64,000 nucleotides of DNA from Pseudomonas putida (GTDB taxonomy: Bacteria > Pseudomonadota > Gammaproteobacteria > Pseudomonadales > Pseudomonadaceae), in the NCBI RefSeq assembly GCF_022627325.1, contig NZ_JAETZZ010000011.1, positions 181,215 to 245,214 on the forward strand. Reading direction: 5' to 3'. Under the pieces are notes generated by a model. The model made no database searches. It had not been told where the DNA came from and saw nothing but the letters and a program-made list of their open reading frames with translations. Of this stretch, positions 25,202 through 33,039 are shown piece by piece (within the stretch, counting starts at the first letter, position 1; every line of letters begins with the position of its first letter). The position numbers were made by a program, and so were the translations under genes.

Positions 25202-26629
25202 ATGGGCGCACTTACTCTGATTCGCCACAATTCGCACAAGATAGAAGTTGATGGTCATTCGATGCTTTTGCATGTGCCTTCAACCGGCCTCTTTGAACTT
25301 GACGAGATTGGGCGTCGTATTTATGAAGTCTTCAGTACAAATGATGAGATTGATTTGGATGAGATTGCATCCGAAATCGGTCATGAATATTCACCGCAAA
25401 ACATTTTGGATTGTGTGCGGTCGATGCTTGACATGGAGATCGTACGGGAGTCTGGTGTAAGTGAAAAATTACGCGTTCCGTCCGTGGTCGAATCCATCCC
25501 ACTTTCGACGATTGTGCTCAATGTTAACACTGGCTGTAATCTTTCTTGTACTTACTGTTATAAGGAAGATCTGACTACCCCGTCCAAAGGGGAGAAAATG
25601 CAGTTTGATACAGCCAAAGCGTCTTTCGATCTCCTGCTCCATCAAGCTAAAGATAGGGCACAGGTGAACGTTGTTTTCTTTGGTGGTGAACCGCTATCAA
25701 ATTATCCACTTATTCAACAAGTTGTTGAGTATGGTGAGCTACGTGCCAAAGAAGAGGGGAAGGCGGTTGAATTCTCCCTGACAACGAACGGCACACTCCT
25801 CACTGAGTCCATAGTGGATTGGCTTGATCTGCATAAAGTCGCTGTTACAGTCTCGATGGATGGCCCTAAGGCGCTTCACGATAAAAACAGGATCACCGTC
25901 GGAGGCCAAGGCACTTACGAGGTAGTTGCTCGCAAGGTTAAAATGTTGTTGGAGCGTTATAAGGCCAAACCTGTAGGCGTTCGAGTTACGCTTACTCGAG
26001 GCGTTACAGATGTTATTGGAATTCATGAGCATCTTAAGAACAATCTCGGTTTTGCTGAGGTAGGTTTTGGCCCTGTGACGTCTGGTGGTGTTTCTGCATT
26101 TAACTTGGATTCAGTCTCGCTCAAGCAAGTTTTTGATGACATGAAAGTGCTTGGACGAAAATATGTTGAAGCCGCTTGCCGCAATGAAAATATCGGCTTT
26201 TCCAACATGCATCAACTTTTGGTGGATATTTCACAAGGAACTAAGAAGGCTGTCCCGTGCGGTGCGGGTTTAGGACTTTTGGCAGTTGATAAAAAGGGAG
26301 ACCTTCATCTGTGTCACCGCTTTGTCGGTTCCAACGAGCCTACCTATGGCAACGTAACCCAAGGAATTGATACTCCAAAGCTCGCATCATTCATAACGAA
26401 AGCGCAGGACAGGTCGCAGTTTGGTTGTAATACGTGCCGGATTCGTTCGATCTGTGCAGGTGGCTGTTATCACGAGTCGTATGCTAGGCAGGGAGACCCT
26501 TTTGCTCCCGTGTACCACTATTGTGATTTACTTAGAGACTGGGTTGACTTTGGCATCGAATCGTATGTAAAAATTATGACAAAAAACCCTGCATTTTTTC
26601 GAAATCATCTCGATGCCAGGAGTAAATAA
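25202..26629 (+). CDS. qhpD: Radical SAM thioether-forming maturase (QhpD)
   Basis: A 475-residue radical SAM/SPASM enzyme. The N-terminal ~100 residues are a peptide-recognition-like domain. The iron-sulfur motif is C112-N-L-S-C116-T-Y-C119, followed by FFGGEPL and SMDGP. The C-terminal SPASM cysteines include PCGAG, LHLCHRF and CNTCRIRSICAGGC. QhpD installs the Cys-to-Asp/Glu thioether bridges in QhpC. ATG 25202 (MGALTLIRHN) has GAGG upstream and is 8 bases after the qhpA stop; the TTG at 25190 overlaps qhpA and is not preferred. qhpC begins 2 bases after its stop, so maturase and substrate are tightly coupled. Confidence 0.93.
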   Translation: MGALTLIRHNSHKIEVDGHSMLLHVPSTGLFELDEIGRRIYEVFSTNDEIDLDEIASEIGHEYSPQNILDCVRSMLDMEIVRESGVSEKLRVPSVVESIPLSTIVLNVNTGCNLSCTYCYKEDLTTPSKGEKMQFDTAKASFDLLLHQAKDRAQVNVVFFGGEPLSNYPLIQQVVEYGELRAKEEGKAVEFSLTTNGTLLTESIVDWLDLHKVAVTVSMDGPKALHDKNRITVGGQGTYEVVARKVKMLLERYKAKPVGVRVTLTRGVTDVIGIHEHLKNNLGFAEVGFGPVTSGGVSAFNLDSVSLKQVFDDMKVLGRKYVEAACRNENIGFSNMHQLLVDISQGTKKAVPCGAGLGLLAVDKKGDLHLCHRFVGSNEPTYGNVTQGIDTPKLASFITKAQDRSQFGCNTCRIRSICAGGCYHESYARQGDPFAPVYHYCDLLRDWVDFGIESYVKIMTKNPAFFRNHLDARSK

Positions 26630-26631
26630 TT

Positions 26632-26952
26632 ATGAAGAATTTCATACCTGCAAACGCCAAAGCTAAACTTCTCACTGAAGCTCTGTCGGAAGGTCGAGAA
26701 GAAGAAGTAATCGCTATGAACGCTTTAGTGGGCTGTTCTACGTCATTCGATCCTGGGTGGGAAGTTGACGGCTTCGGGGGCGTATCTAACCTGTGCCAAC
26801 CCATGGAAGCAGATCTATACGCATGCAGCGATCCTTGCTGGTGGCCAGCTCAAGTACCAGACACCATGTCTACCTATCCCAATTGGGATGATAAGGCTGC
26901 TGACACGACTCAGGACTGGCGCAATCTTAGTTCTGTATTTCCCGATTCTTGA
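26632..26952 (+). CDS. qhpC: Quinohemoprotein amine dehydrogenase gamma subunit (CTQ)
   Basis: A 106-residue precursor. Residues 1-28 form a leader that QhpE is expected to remove, leaving about 78 residues starting MNALVGC. In mature numbering the residues of the known P. putida structure are all present: Cys7/Glu16, Cys27/Asp33 and Cys41/Asp49 for thioether bridges, and Cys37/Trp43 for the cysteine tryptophylquinone. The key stretch is LYACSDPCWWPAQVPD. It has no Sec or Tat signal and must be exported by QhpF after modification. It lies between qhpD and qhpB in the usual A-D-C-B order. Confidence 0.95.
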   Translation: MKNFIPANAKAKLLTEALSEGREEEVIAMNALVGCSTSFDPGWEVDGFGGVSNLCQPMEADLYACSDPCWWPAQVPDTMSTYPNWDDKAADTTQDWRNLSSVFPDS

Positions 26953-26961
26953 GGTATGATT

Positions 26962-28059
26962 ATGAAAAATAAAAAAATAAATGCTCTCATCATATCTGTA
27001 TTAATATCGGTAGCTGCTGAGCATGCTCTTGCTAAAGAGTATATAGCTGCGCCTATTCACCCACATAATATTGCAATTGTCGATACTGAGAAGTTTTCGG
27101 TGGTAAAAATTCTCAATATTGATAATAGTCATACTCCCGCCACTACGCTCTCAATCAGTCCTGAGGGAAAGTTTGTCTACGCTATTGCCAACGGTAGCCA
27201 GAGTGTTGTGAAAATCGATATAGCTAGTGGTGCCAATGTCGGAAGAATCGATATGAGTACTCCTGGTGAAAAAGTAACAGCGATGTGGGGTATGTCGCTT
27301 TCGCCGGATGGCAAAACTATAGTCGTTTATCAAAACCCGGTGAAGATGCTCCTCACTGAGTATCAAGTGCAGCCAACAAAAATTGCTTTCTACGATTCGG
27401 AAACTCTGAAGCTTAAATTCACAGCGCCTGCGCCGCGACAAATCGCTACGCTCATGTTCTCAACTGATGGTAAGAAGTTGTATGGTATGGGGCGCGAAAT
27501 GTATGTTTTCAGTGCTCTTGACGGTAAGAAGATCGACCAGATGCCAATTCAAAGTTGGTCTAGTGATAAAAACTTCCCGCCGGATCTTTTGAATGTCTGG
27601 AGTCAGTATGAAACTTCAAATATGGTTGTGGCTCCATATTATTTAAAGCTTCGCAACAAGTCAGATGATGATCCAGAAGTTTTTCAAACAGGTTTGTATA
27701 CTTTGGATTTAAGGACGGGCGCGCAAAAGTTGGTCAATGTCGAGCCGACTAAGTCAGTCTATTTTTCGGCCACAGCGAGTCCTGATCATAAGCGCGCCTA
27801 CGGAGTGTATAATGTCCTCCAGTCATTTGATTTGACAAAAGAAGGAAAGCCAATTAAGCAAATTCCTTTGCCGCATACTTATTATACAGTTCATGTGACT
27901 CCCGATAATAAGAATGTCTGGCTTGGCGGAGCAGCTGCCGACTTCTTAGTTTTGAACGCTGAGACACTCGAGAAGGTTGCCCAGGTGGAGATTCCAGGAG
28001 GGGGGCATATGTCCAACAATGCTGTTCGTATGTTCTCGGTTAAAGATGGCTCATGGTAA
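26962..28059 (+). CDS. qhpB: Quinohemoprotein amine dehydrogenase beta subunit
   Basis: A 365-residue periplasmic protein with a signal peptide (MKNKKINALIISVLISVAAEHALA). YVTN-like beta-propeller repeats (LSISPEGKFVYAIANGS, MSLSPDGKTIVVY, HVTPDNKNVWLGGAAADF) build a seven-bladed propeller. In the holoenzyme it covers the CTQ-bearing gamma subunit and helps form the active site. The ATG at 26962 is preferred to 26956 because GAGG lies 7 bases upstream rather than 2. Its last bases overlap the start of qhpE, indicating one transcript and translational coupling. Confidence 0.92.
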   Translation: MKNKKINALIISVLISVAAEHALAKEYIAAPIHPHNIAIVDTEKFSVVKILNIDNSHTPATTLSISPEGKFVYAIANGSQSVVKIDIASGANVGRIDMSTPGEKVTAMWGMSLSPDGKTIVVYQNPVKMLLTEYQVQPTKIAFYDSETLKLKFTAPAPRQIATLMFSTDGKKLYGMGREMYVFSALDGKKIDQMPIQSWSSDKNFPPDLLNVWSQYETSNMVVAPYYLKLRNKSDDDPEVFQTGLYTLDLRTGAQKLVNVEPTKSVYFSATASPDHKRAYGVYNVLQSFDLTKEGKPIKQIPLPHTYYTVHVTPDNKNVWLGGAAADFLVLNAETLEKVAQVEIPGGGHMSNNAVRMFSVKDGSW

Positions 28060-28724
28060 GAGTCGGCATCATTGACAGCGGTGGTGCTAAGTGGGATCTG
28101 CAAGGCTCCGCAGCATTCGACCCTCAAGGTCAGATCACTGATGCTAGGCCCGATATGCTGGGTCACGGTACTGCCGTGGCCTCAGTTATCAGCCAAGGGT
28201 GCCCCGGGGCATCTTTGGTTCACGCTCAAGTTATGACAGATCGAGCTGTCACCAGCGCGTTGAGAGTAGCAGCAGCGTTGAGCTGGTTAACTAATTTGGG
28301 GGGGGAGCGCCGCGTGGACGTCGTTTGTATGAGTTTTGGCTTGGCCGCGGACAGGGAATTACTAAGGTTATCTATCAATGAAGCATTCGAAGCCGGAATA
28401 ATTTTGATTGCATCCTCGCCAGCAAGACGTCTGCCAGAGGTTTCGTGTTATCCGGCTGATTATGAGTGTGTTATCGCGGCAACTGGTGATGCCCGCTGCG
28501 ATTGGGGTGGAGTCTCGGTGCTTTCTCCGAAATTGTTTGGTACTTGGAGTAATAGTCCTGAGCAAGGTGGCCAAGGGGCTGCAGGAGCGAGTATCGCTGC
28601 GGCAAGACTCGCAGGACTTGTAGCGGAACTGATGTTCAAGTCGAGTGGGCCTTTAAGCTATCCGGATATCGTTCGTACATTAGTAAGGAAGGCATCTTTC
28701 CATGGTGCTGAAGTTAAACGGTAA
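28053..28724 (+). CDS. qhpE: Subtilisin-like protease processing QhpC (QhpE)
   Basis: A 223-residue compact S8-family protease with a complete catalytic triad: Asp8 in GIIDSG, His38 in LGHGTAVASV and Ser180 in GAAGASIAAAR. There is no signal peptide or propeptide, so it acts in the cytoplasm. That fits the known role of QhpE, which removes the leader of the crosslinked QhpC before export. The ATG at 28053 lies inside the last codons of qhpB. It is shorter than secreted subtilisins (over 270 residues), as expected for this specialised group. Confidence 0.9.
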   Translation: MVRVGIIDSGGAKWDLQGSAAFDPQGQITDARPDMLGHGTAVASVISQGCPGASLVHAQVMTDRAVTSALRVAAALSWLTNLGGERRVDVVCMSFGLAADRELLRLSINEAFEAGIILIASSPARRLPEVSCYPADYECVIAATGDARCDWGGVSVLSPKLFGTWSNSPEQGGQGAAGASIAAARLAGLVAELMFKSSGPLSYPDIVRTLVRKASFHGAEVKR

Positions 28725-28771
28725 ACTACGTCCCGTCTGGGGATGTCTAGGAGTGCTGCGCCTCTGATCTT

Positions 28772-28800
28772 TTGTTGTGCACTATCAAATTTCAATAATA
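28772..28800 (+). promoter_or_regulatory. Possible sigma-70 promoter for azurin
   Basis: TTGTTG (28772-28777) and ATAATA (28795-28800) are 17 bases apart, 25 bases before the azurin ATG. It would allow azurin to be expressed separately from the sigma-54-driven qhp genes. Read-through from qhpE is also possible because I see no terminator in this 100-base gap. Confidence 0.4.
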
Positions 28801-28825
28801 ACGTTTTTTGCATTCGAGTCTTTTG

Positions 28826-29272
28826 ATGAATAAGAAATTTCTTGTTGCGGTAGTTTTCTCGTTGCCTGCTTTTGCGAGCGCTGGCCAGTGTCAGGTGGAT
28901 GTGGCAAGCTCTGATCAGATGCGCTTTGATAAGAGTGTCATTGAGGTAAGTAAGAGTTGCCCTACCTTTAATTTGACCTTGAACAATTCAGGCACTATGC
29001 CAAAAACTGTAATGGGTCATAACATTGTTATTGTTAAAAAGTCTGACGCAGACTCGGTTGCGCGTGATGCAATAGCTGCAGGCGCAGGTTCAGAATATGT
29101 GAAAGCAGGCGACACCCGAATTATTGCGCATACAAAGATGTTGGGTGGTGGTGAAAAAGATACCATCGCTATTGATCCTGCTAAACTTCAAGAGGGGGAG
29201 GAGTATTTGTTTTTCTGCTCGTTCCCTGGGCATCGAGTTATGATGTCGGGAAGCTTGTTAGTTAAAAAGTGA
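28826..29272 (+). CDS. azu: Azurin (type I blue copper protein)
   Basis: A 148-residue periplasmic protein with a signal peptide ending FASAG. It has the copper ligands of azurin: His in GHNIVIV and the CSFPGHRVMM loop, giving Cys, His (+5) and Met (+9). The paired Cys near the N-terminus (CQVDV...SCPTF) form the standard disulfide. ATG 28826 is used; the in-frame TTG at 28808 is unlikely. Its position 100 bases after qhpE makes it a plausible electron acceptor for the amine dehydrogenase, as reported biochemically for P. putida enzymes. Other pseudomonads keep azurin elsewhere, so this copy may be dedicated. Confidence 0.92.
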   Translation: MNKKFLVAVVFSLPAFASAGQCQVDVASSDQMRFDKSVIEVSKSCPTFNLTLNNSGTMPKTVMGHNIVIVKKSDADSVARDAIAAGAGSEYVKAGDTRIIAHTKMLGGGEKDTIAIDPAKLQEGEEYLFFCSFPGHRVMMSGSLLVKK

Positions 29273-29279
29273 TCTGGGC

Positions 29280-29303
29280 GGCAGGTGCCTATAGGCTCCT
29301 GCC
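29280..29303 (+). terminator. Hairpin after azurin, probable terminator
   Basis: GGCAGG-T-GCC / GGC-T-CCTGCC stem with a TATA loop, 8 bases after the azurin stop. The T-rich tract comes about 25 bases later, so termination efficiency is uncertain. Confidence 0.5.
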
Positions 29304-29562
29304 TCGATCTCAATTTGTAATTTATTTTTTCGTTGGTTTTATTAAAATGTTGTGTGTATTCAATGGTGATATCAGATCTTCTGATAAAAAAAGCGTCCGC
29401 GTAAGCTGCAAACGGATGTTGGCTTTTGTCGAAGCGAACGCGCTTGTTAGGCACGCTATTCGCTAATATTCATGCTTTAAGTTATTGGGTCTTTTCGTTC
29501 CCTCAAGCTACGCAAATGGATATAGTCTGGCAACCCTTTTTCAATCAAAATCTAAAATAAAA

Positions 29563-29593
29563 TGGCCACCAATCGGTTACCGAATGGTGGCCA
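29563..29593. repeat. Long near-perfect palindrome
   Basis: TGGCCACCA.TCGG and CCGA.TGGTGGCCA pair over 13 of 14 bases around a TTA loop. It lies in the 725-base gene-free gap (29273-29997) between convergent azurin and aminotransferase genes. A transcription stop for read-through or a protein-binding site is possible. The rest of this gap is AT-rich and holds no gene that I can support. Confidence 0.5.
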
Positions 29594-29913
29594 GCGGTAC
29601 TGCTCTCCGTCAGAACTGCACCTATCTGATCTATCGCGAGGAAAAGCCAACCTAGCGCCCGATCAAGAATTCTTATCTGTAGCTACACGTCATGATTTCA
29701 TGATGGTTTGACGCTTAGTAAAAAAGCCTCTTTAGCATGCGCATAGAGAGGCTGAGGTTTAGCAAAACCAAAAGATTTGCGTGAGAAGATCCTGCAAAAC
29801 GTATTTAGCCGTATATGGAGTATTTTTGCAATTTTAGTTTGTGATTATGTGATCTTGAAATTAGAAACATGCATCCCCGAAAAGTCTCCGACTACGGGGC
29901 GAATAGCGCTAAC

Positions 29914-29948
29914 TAAAAGCCCCCGGCAGCTTATGGCTGTCGAGGGCT
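29914..29948 (-). terminator. Terminator of the aminotransferase gene
   Basis: On the minus strand AGCCC.CGACAGC pairs with GCTGCCG.GGGCT around a short loop and is followed by TTTTA. It lies 50 bases beyond the aminotransferase stop. Confidence 0.75.
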
Positions 29949-29997
29949 CCCATTAGTTTGAGACTCTGTCAGTTGGGTAGCACGTTGGGCGCATCGT

Positions 29998-31344
29998 TCA
30001 GGCTTTGCTATAGATCGCCTTGATGATGTCTTTGGTGGTCTCAATGTACCCCTGGACATCCTCGTCGGTCATTGGCAGCGTCAGTCCGATCTGGCCACGG
30101 TGCACTGGGTAGTAGCCACGGGTGGCCATTTCCAGGGCATAGATGCCCATGCTGTTCTCATCGATCTTGTGCCAGTAGTCACGGTGGGTCGTGATTTTTT
30201 GACCTGGCTCCTTGGTGAATGCATAGGCGAAGACCGAGAAGGAGCCGAATACGGTGAACGGGTAGCCTTGTTCGGCTGCCCAGTCGTTCAGTTCTTTCTT
30301 GATGGTTGCTGCCATGTCGTTGAGGCGTTTGTACGCCTTGGCATCCATGGCTTCCATGCAAGCAATGCCAGCAGCACAGGCCATAGGGTGGCCGTGGTGG
30401 GTGCCGGAGATCATCACCTGGTTATCTTCGAGAACACGGAATACTTTACGGCTACCGCCTACGGCACCAATCGGCAGCCCACCGCCGATCATTTTGCCCA
30501 TCACGGTCAGATCGGGTTTGATTTCGTACTCGCTTTGCAGGCCATTATAGGCGGCCCGAAGGGTGATGGTTTCGTCCACGATCAGGAGGATACCCAGCTC
30601 CTCGGTCAAGGCTCGCAGCTTTTGCACGAACTCTTTTTTGAGCTCAACGATGCCGCCTGCGCACGACTGGAGTTCCATAATCACGCATGCAATTTCTTCG
30701 GCATTCCCGCGCAGGATCTTCTCGCAGGCTTCAAAGTTGTTCTGGATCAGAACCAGAACGTTGTCGCTCTTGTAGGATGGAATGCCGTCAGAGTCTGGTA
30801 ACGCTTTCGGGTTGAAGTCTGGCCCCGGGAAGTTGGCTGGGCTTGGATGTGCAGAGATGGCCAGGTCGTCTGTGAAGCCGTGGTAGCCACCCTCGAATTT
30901 GGCGATTTTATTTCGCCCAGTGTAGCCGCGAGCAATCCGAACAGCGCTGAGGCAGGCTTCGCTGGCCGAGCAAAAGAACTTCACCTGTTCGACGGACTCG
31001 ATCCGGTCGCTCAGCAGTTTGGCCAAGCCTAGCTCATGATCCGTTGGGTTCCCGAAGGAGAATCCACTCGGCAGCAGCGCTTCAATGGCTTTCACCACAG
31101 CAGGGTGGTTGTGCCCGAGTACATTGGTTGAAAAATTATTATTAAGGTCAAGTAGCTTTCTGCCCTCAATAGTGTGGATATACTGTCCCTCACCTTTATC
31201 GACGAAGATTGCGTGCGGGCCGTAACCAAAGGTGCGACGGCTAAAGCCACCAGGAATGTAATCATTCCCTTTTGAAGTTTCTGCTTTGGAAAGATGAAAA
31301 GCTTCCGAGAAATTTTTTAGAGATTGTTGGTAATCAAGCTTCAT
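29998..31344 (-). CDS. Class III aminotransferase (glutamate-1-semialdehyde/beta-amino-acid type)
   Basis: A 448-residue PLP enzyme. It shows the early RTFGYGPHAIFVDKGEGQYI segment, SASEACLSAVRIARGYTGRN (phosphate site), GGYHGFTDD, LIVDETITLR (Asp binding the PLP ring nitrogen) and MGKMIGGGLPIGAVGG with the Schiff-base Lys. This layout resembles glutamate-1-semialdehyde aminomutase-like aminotransferases, including beta-phenylalanine aminotransferase. ATG 31344 (MKLDYQQS) has GGAA upstream; ATG 31380 is possible. It has its own terminator and a 670-base upstream gap. The LysR gene at 32053 lies on the other side of that gap. The substrate is unknown. Confidence 0.82.
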   Translation of the reverse strand: MKLDYQQSLKNFSEAFHLSKAETSKGNDYIPGGFSRRTFGYGPHAIFVDKGEGQYIHTIEGRKLLDLNNNFSTNVLGHNHPAVVKAIEALLPSGFSFGNPTDHELGLAKLLSDRIESVEQVKFFCSASEACLSAVRIARGYTGRNKIAKFEGGYHGFTDDLAISAHPSPANFPGPDFNPKALPDSDGIPSYKSDNVLVLIQNNFEACEKILRGNAEEIACVIMELQSCAGGIVELKKEFVQKLRALTEELGILLIVDETITLRAAYNGLQSEYEIKPDLTVMGKMIGGGLPIGAVGGSRKVFRVLEDNQVMISGTHHGHPMACAAGIACMEAMDAKAYKRLNDMAATIKKELNDWAAEQGYPFTVFGSFSVFAYAFTKEPGQKITTHRDYWHKIDENSMGIYALEMATRGYYPVHRGQIGLTLPMTDEDVQGYIETTKDIIKAIYSKA

Positions 31345-32052
31345 GGCTATTTCCGCATTCAAAGTGTCTTCAGCTGTCATCAAGGGCGGCGAGTTGTATT
31401 GCTTTTCCTCAGCGCTATACCCTTGTCTCCATCCGGAAAGATTTCTCTTTTTAAGATGAAGGTCAGCTCCTTTCCTAATCTCTGAGCCACCTATTAATTA
31501 ATAAGGTTGTTTCGGAGATTCGCAGATAATACTATTTTTATTTCGTTGTTAGGGGCAATCTCGGTTTTAGGATTGTTTGATCGCAATTCGTGATCGTGTA
31601 GCTGGGAATCGATTGGGTCGCCGTATCACAAGAGTTTTGAGCAGAGATTTACGTTGGCGGTTTGTCAAATCGAGCAACTTGAGAGCTCTGAAGCGATGTG
31701 CTTTTGAGGGCTGTGCCCGCATCAGGGGATTGGAAGTGGGTAGCGAGTGTTACCGATTCGAGGCGGATTGTTACCCATTTATTACTATTGAGTTCATAGC
31801 TTTATAGATAAAATGTGGGTAGTCATGGCATGCCTAGAGCCGGCTTGGCCGTGCATCGAGCTTGTGTCGCTGCGCGCTGCAAATCGCCACATCAGCGCTC
31901 ATAGGGCCAGATTGCTGCGCTGGGTTGGCGCGAGGCGAGTGAAAAAGCGTATTACTCGGCACCTATGCTCCTACAGGCCTTCGAAGGTTATGATCTTTGC
32001 ATGAATCTTGCTTGATATTTAGCTTCGACAATTTCCATGAGCCGAGCCCCCC
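31345..32052. other. Intergenic region between aminotransferase and LysR gene
   Basis: About 700 bases holding the promoters of the divergent aminotransferase and LysR genes. Short frames at 31577-31807 and 31813-32004 have no ribosome sites or protein-like composition and are not accepted. LysR-type T-N11-A sites are likely near the aminotransferase start, but I cannot single one out. Confidence 0.4.
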
Positions 32053-32970
32053 ATGGATACTAGACAATTAATCTTGGCCTCCAGACTCGCTGAGACCTTG
32101 CATTTCGGCAAGACTGCGGAAATTGAGAATATTGCCCAATCTGGGTTGAGCGCACAGATCGCGAAGCTGGAACACGAGCTAGGCTTCAAGTTGTTCGAGC
32201 GTACCAGTCATCGCGTGTCTCTTACTGATGCGGGTCAAACTTTTATCGAAAGAGTACGAGTTCTTCTGGATAATTTGAACAATACGGTCGTGGAGTGCCG
32301 GGCCATTGCGGAAAGTAGCCGTGGTGTCCTGAAGCTTGGCTTCTTTGGAGAGGCGGCTGGAGAGCTGACGCACTTAATATTTTCGTTGTTCCAAAAGAGC
32401 AATGCGAACATTCGGTTAGTGGTTACCGAGCTCTCGATGACCAATCAGGTGCAGGCGTTGATTTCCGGAAAAGTGGATGCAGCACTCATTCGACTTCCGG
32501 TTTGCGATCCGCGTCTTGAGTTCGATGTCATGTTTGATGAGCCTCGTGTTGCGGCGGTGCCCATAAACCATGAGATGGCCGATGCTCCGATATTGCGAAT
32601 GGCCGATATTATCGAGCAGCCGTTTGCAGTTGCAGGGGAGGGGGCGCCTTCTGAGTGGGCCGCCTACTGGAGCTTGGCAAACGAGAGGCCTGGCCGCATT
32701 GGTGCATATGTGCAGTCGATTCCTGAAAGCTTGGCCGCTGTTGCCTACGGTGGAGCTTTCGATACCTACCCACTGGCTGCCACGCGTCTGTACACGCATC
32801 CAGGTGTCCGATATGTGCCTTTGGCGGATGCGCCTCGTAGCATCTTGGCCATCGCGACGGTCGCAGGCAATCGTTCTCCAGCTGTGCGATCACTGCGGCG
32901 TTGTGTAAACGAGATCATTGAAACCTCGTTATCGTGCATTCCAGAGGCTCGGCGGGCCCAGGTAGCCTGA
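32053..32970 (+). CDS. LysR-family regulator (copy 1)
   Basis: A 305-residue regulator. The N-terminal winged HTH (RLAETLHFGKTAEIENIAQS then GLSAQIAKLEHELGFKLF) is at residues 11-51, followed by the linker helix and the LysR substrate-binding fold. It is a clear paralog of the LysR at 41082-41969: the HTH is nearly identical and the effector domains share ESLAAVAYGGAFDTYP-like segments. It is divergent from the aminotransferase and convergent with the aldehyde dehydrogenase, so it probably controls this catabolic region. The inducer is unknown. Confidence 0.87.
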   Translation: MDTRQLILASRLAETLHFGKTAEIENIAQSGLSAQIAKLEHELGFKLFERTSHRVSLTDAGQTFIERVRVLLDNLNNTVVECRAIAESSRGVLKLGFFGEAAGELTHLIFSLFQKSNANIRLVVTELSMTNQVQALISGKVDAALIRLPVCDPRLEFDVMFDEPRVAAVPINHEMADAPILRMADIIEQPFAVAGEGAPSEWAAYWSLANERPGRIGAYVQSIPESLAAVAYGGAFDTYPLAATRLYTHPGVRYVPLADAPRSILAIATVAGNRSPAVRSLRRCVNEIIETSLSCIPEARRAQVA

Positions 32971-33008
32971 TCACCGCCGAGTATCACTCAGAATAGATAT
33001 CGTGTAGA

Positions 33009-33032
33009 ACCCGGTCGGTTGCCTCACCGGGT
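33009..33032. terminator. Shared hairpin between convergent LysR and aldehyde dehydrogenase genes
   Basis: ACCCGGT-N10-ACCGGGT stem in the 69-base gap between two convergent stops. It could end transcription from both sides; neither side has a long T-run. Confidence 0.5.
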
Positions 33033-33039
33033 GTGCACA

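Noticed and set aside
31577..32004. Two short top-strand frames before LysR copy 1
   Set aside because: They have no ribosome sites, biased Arg/Cys content, and lie where divergent promoters are expected.
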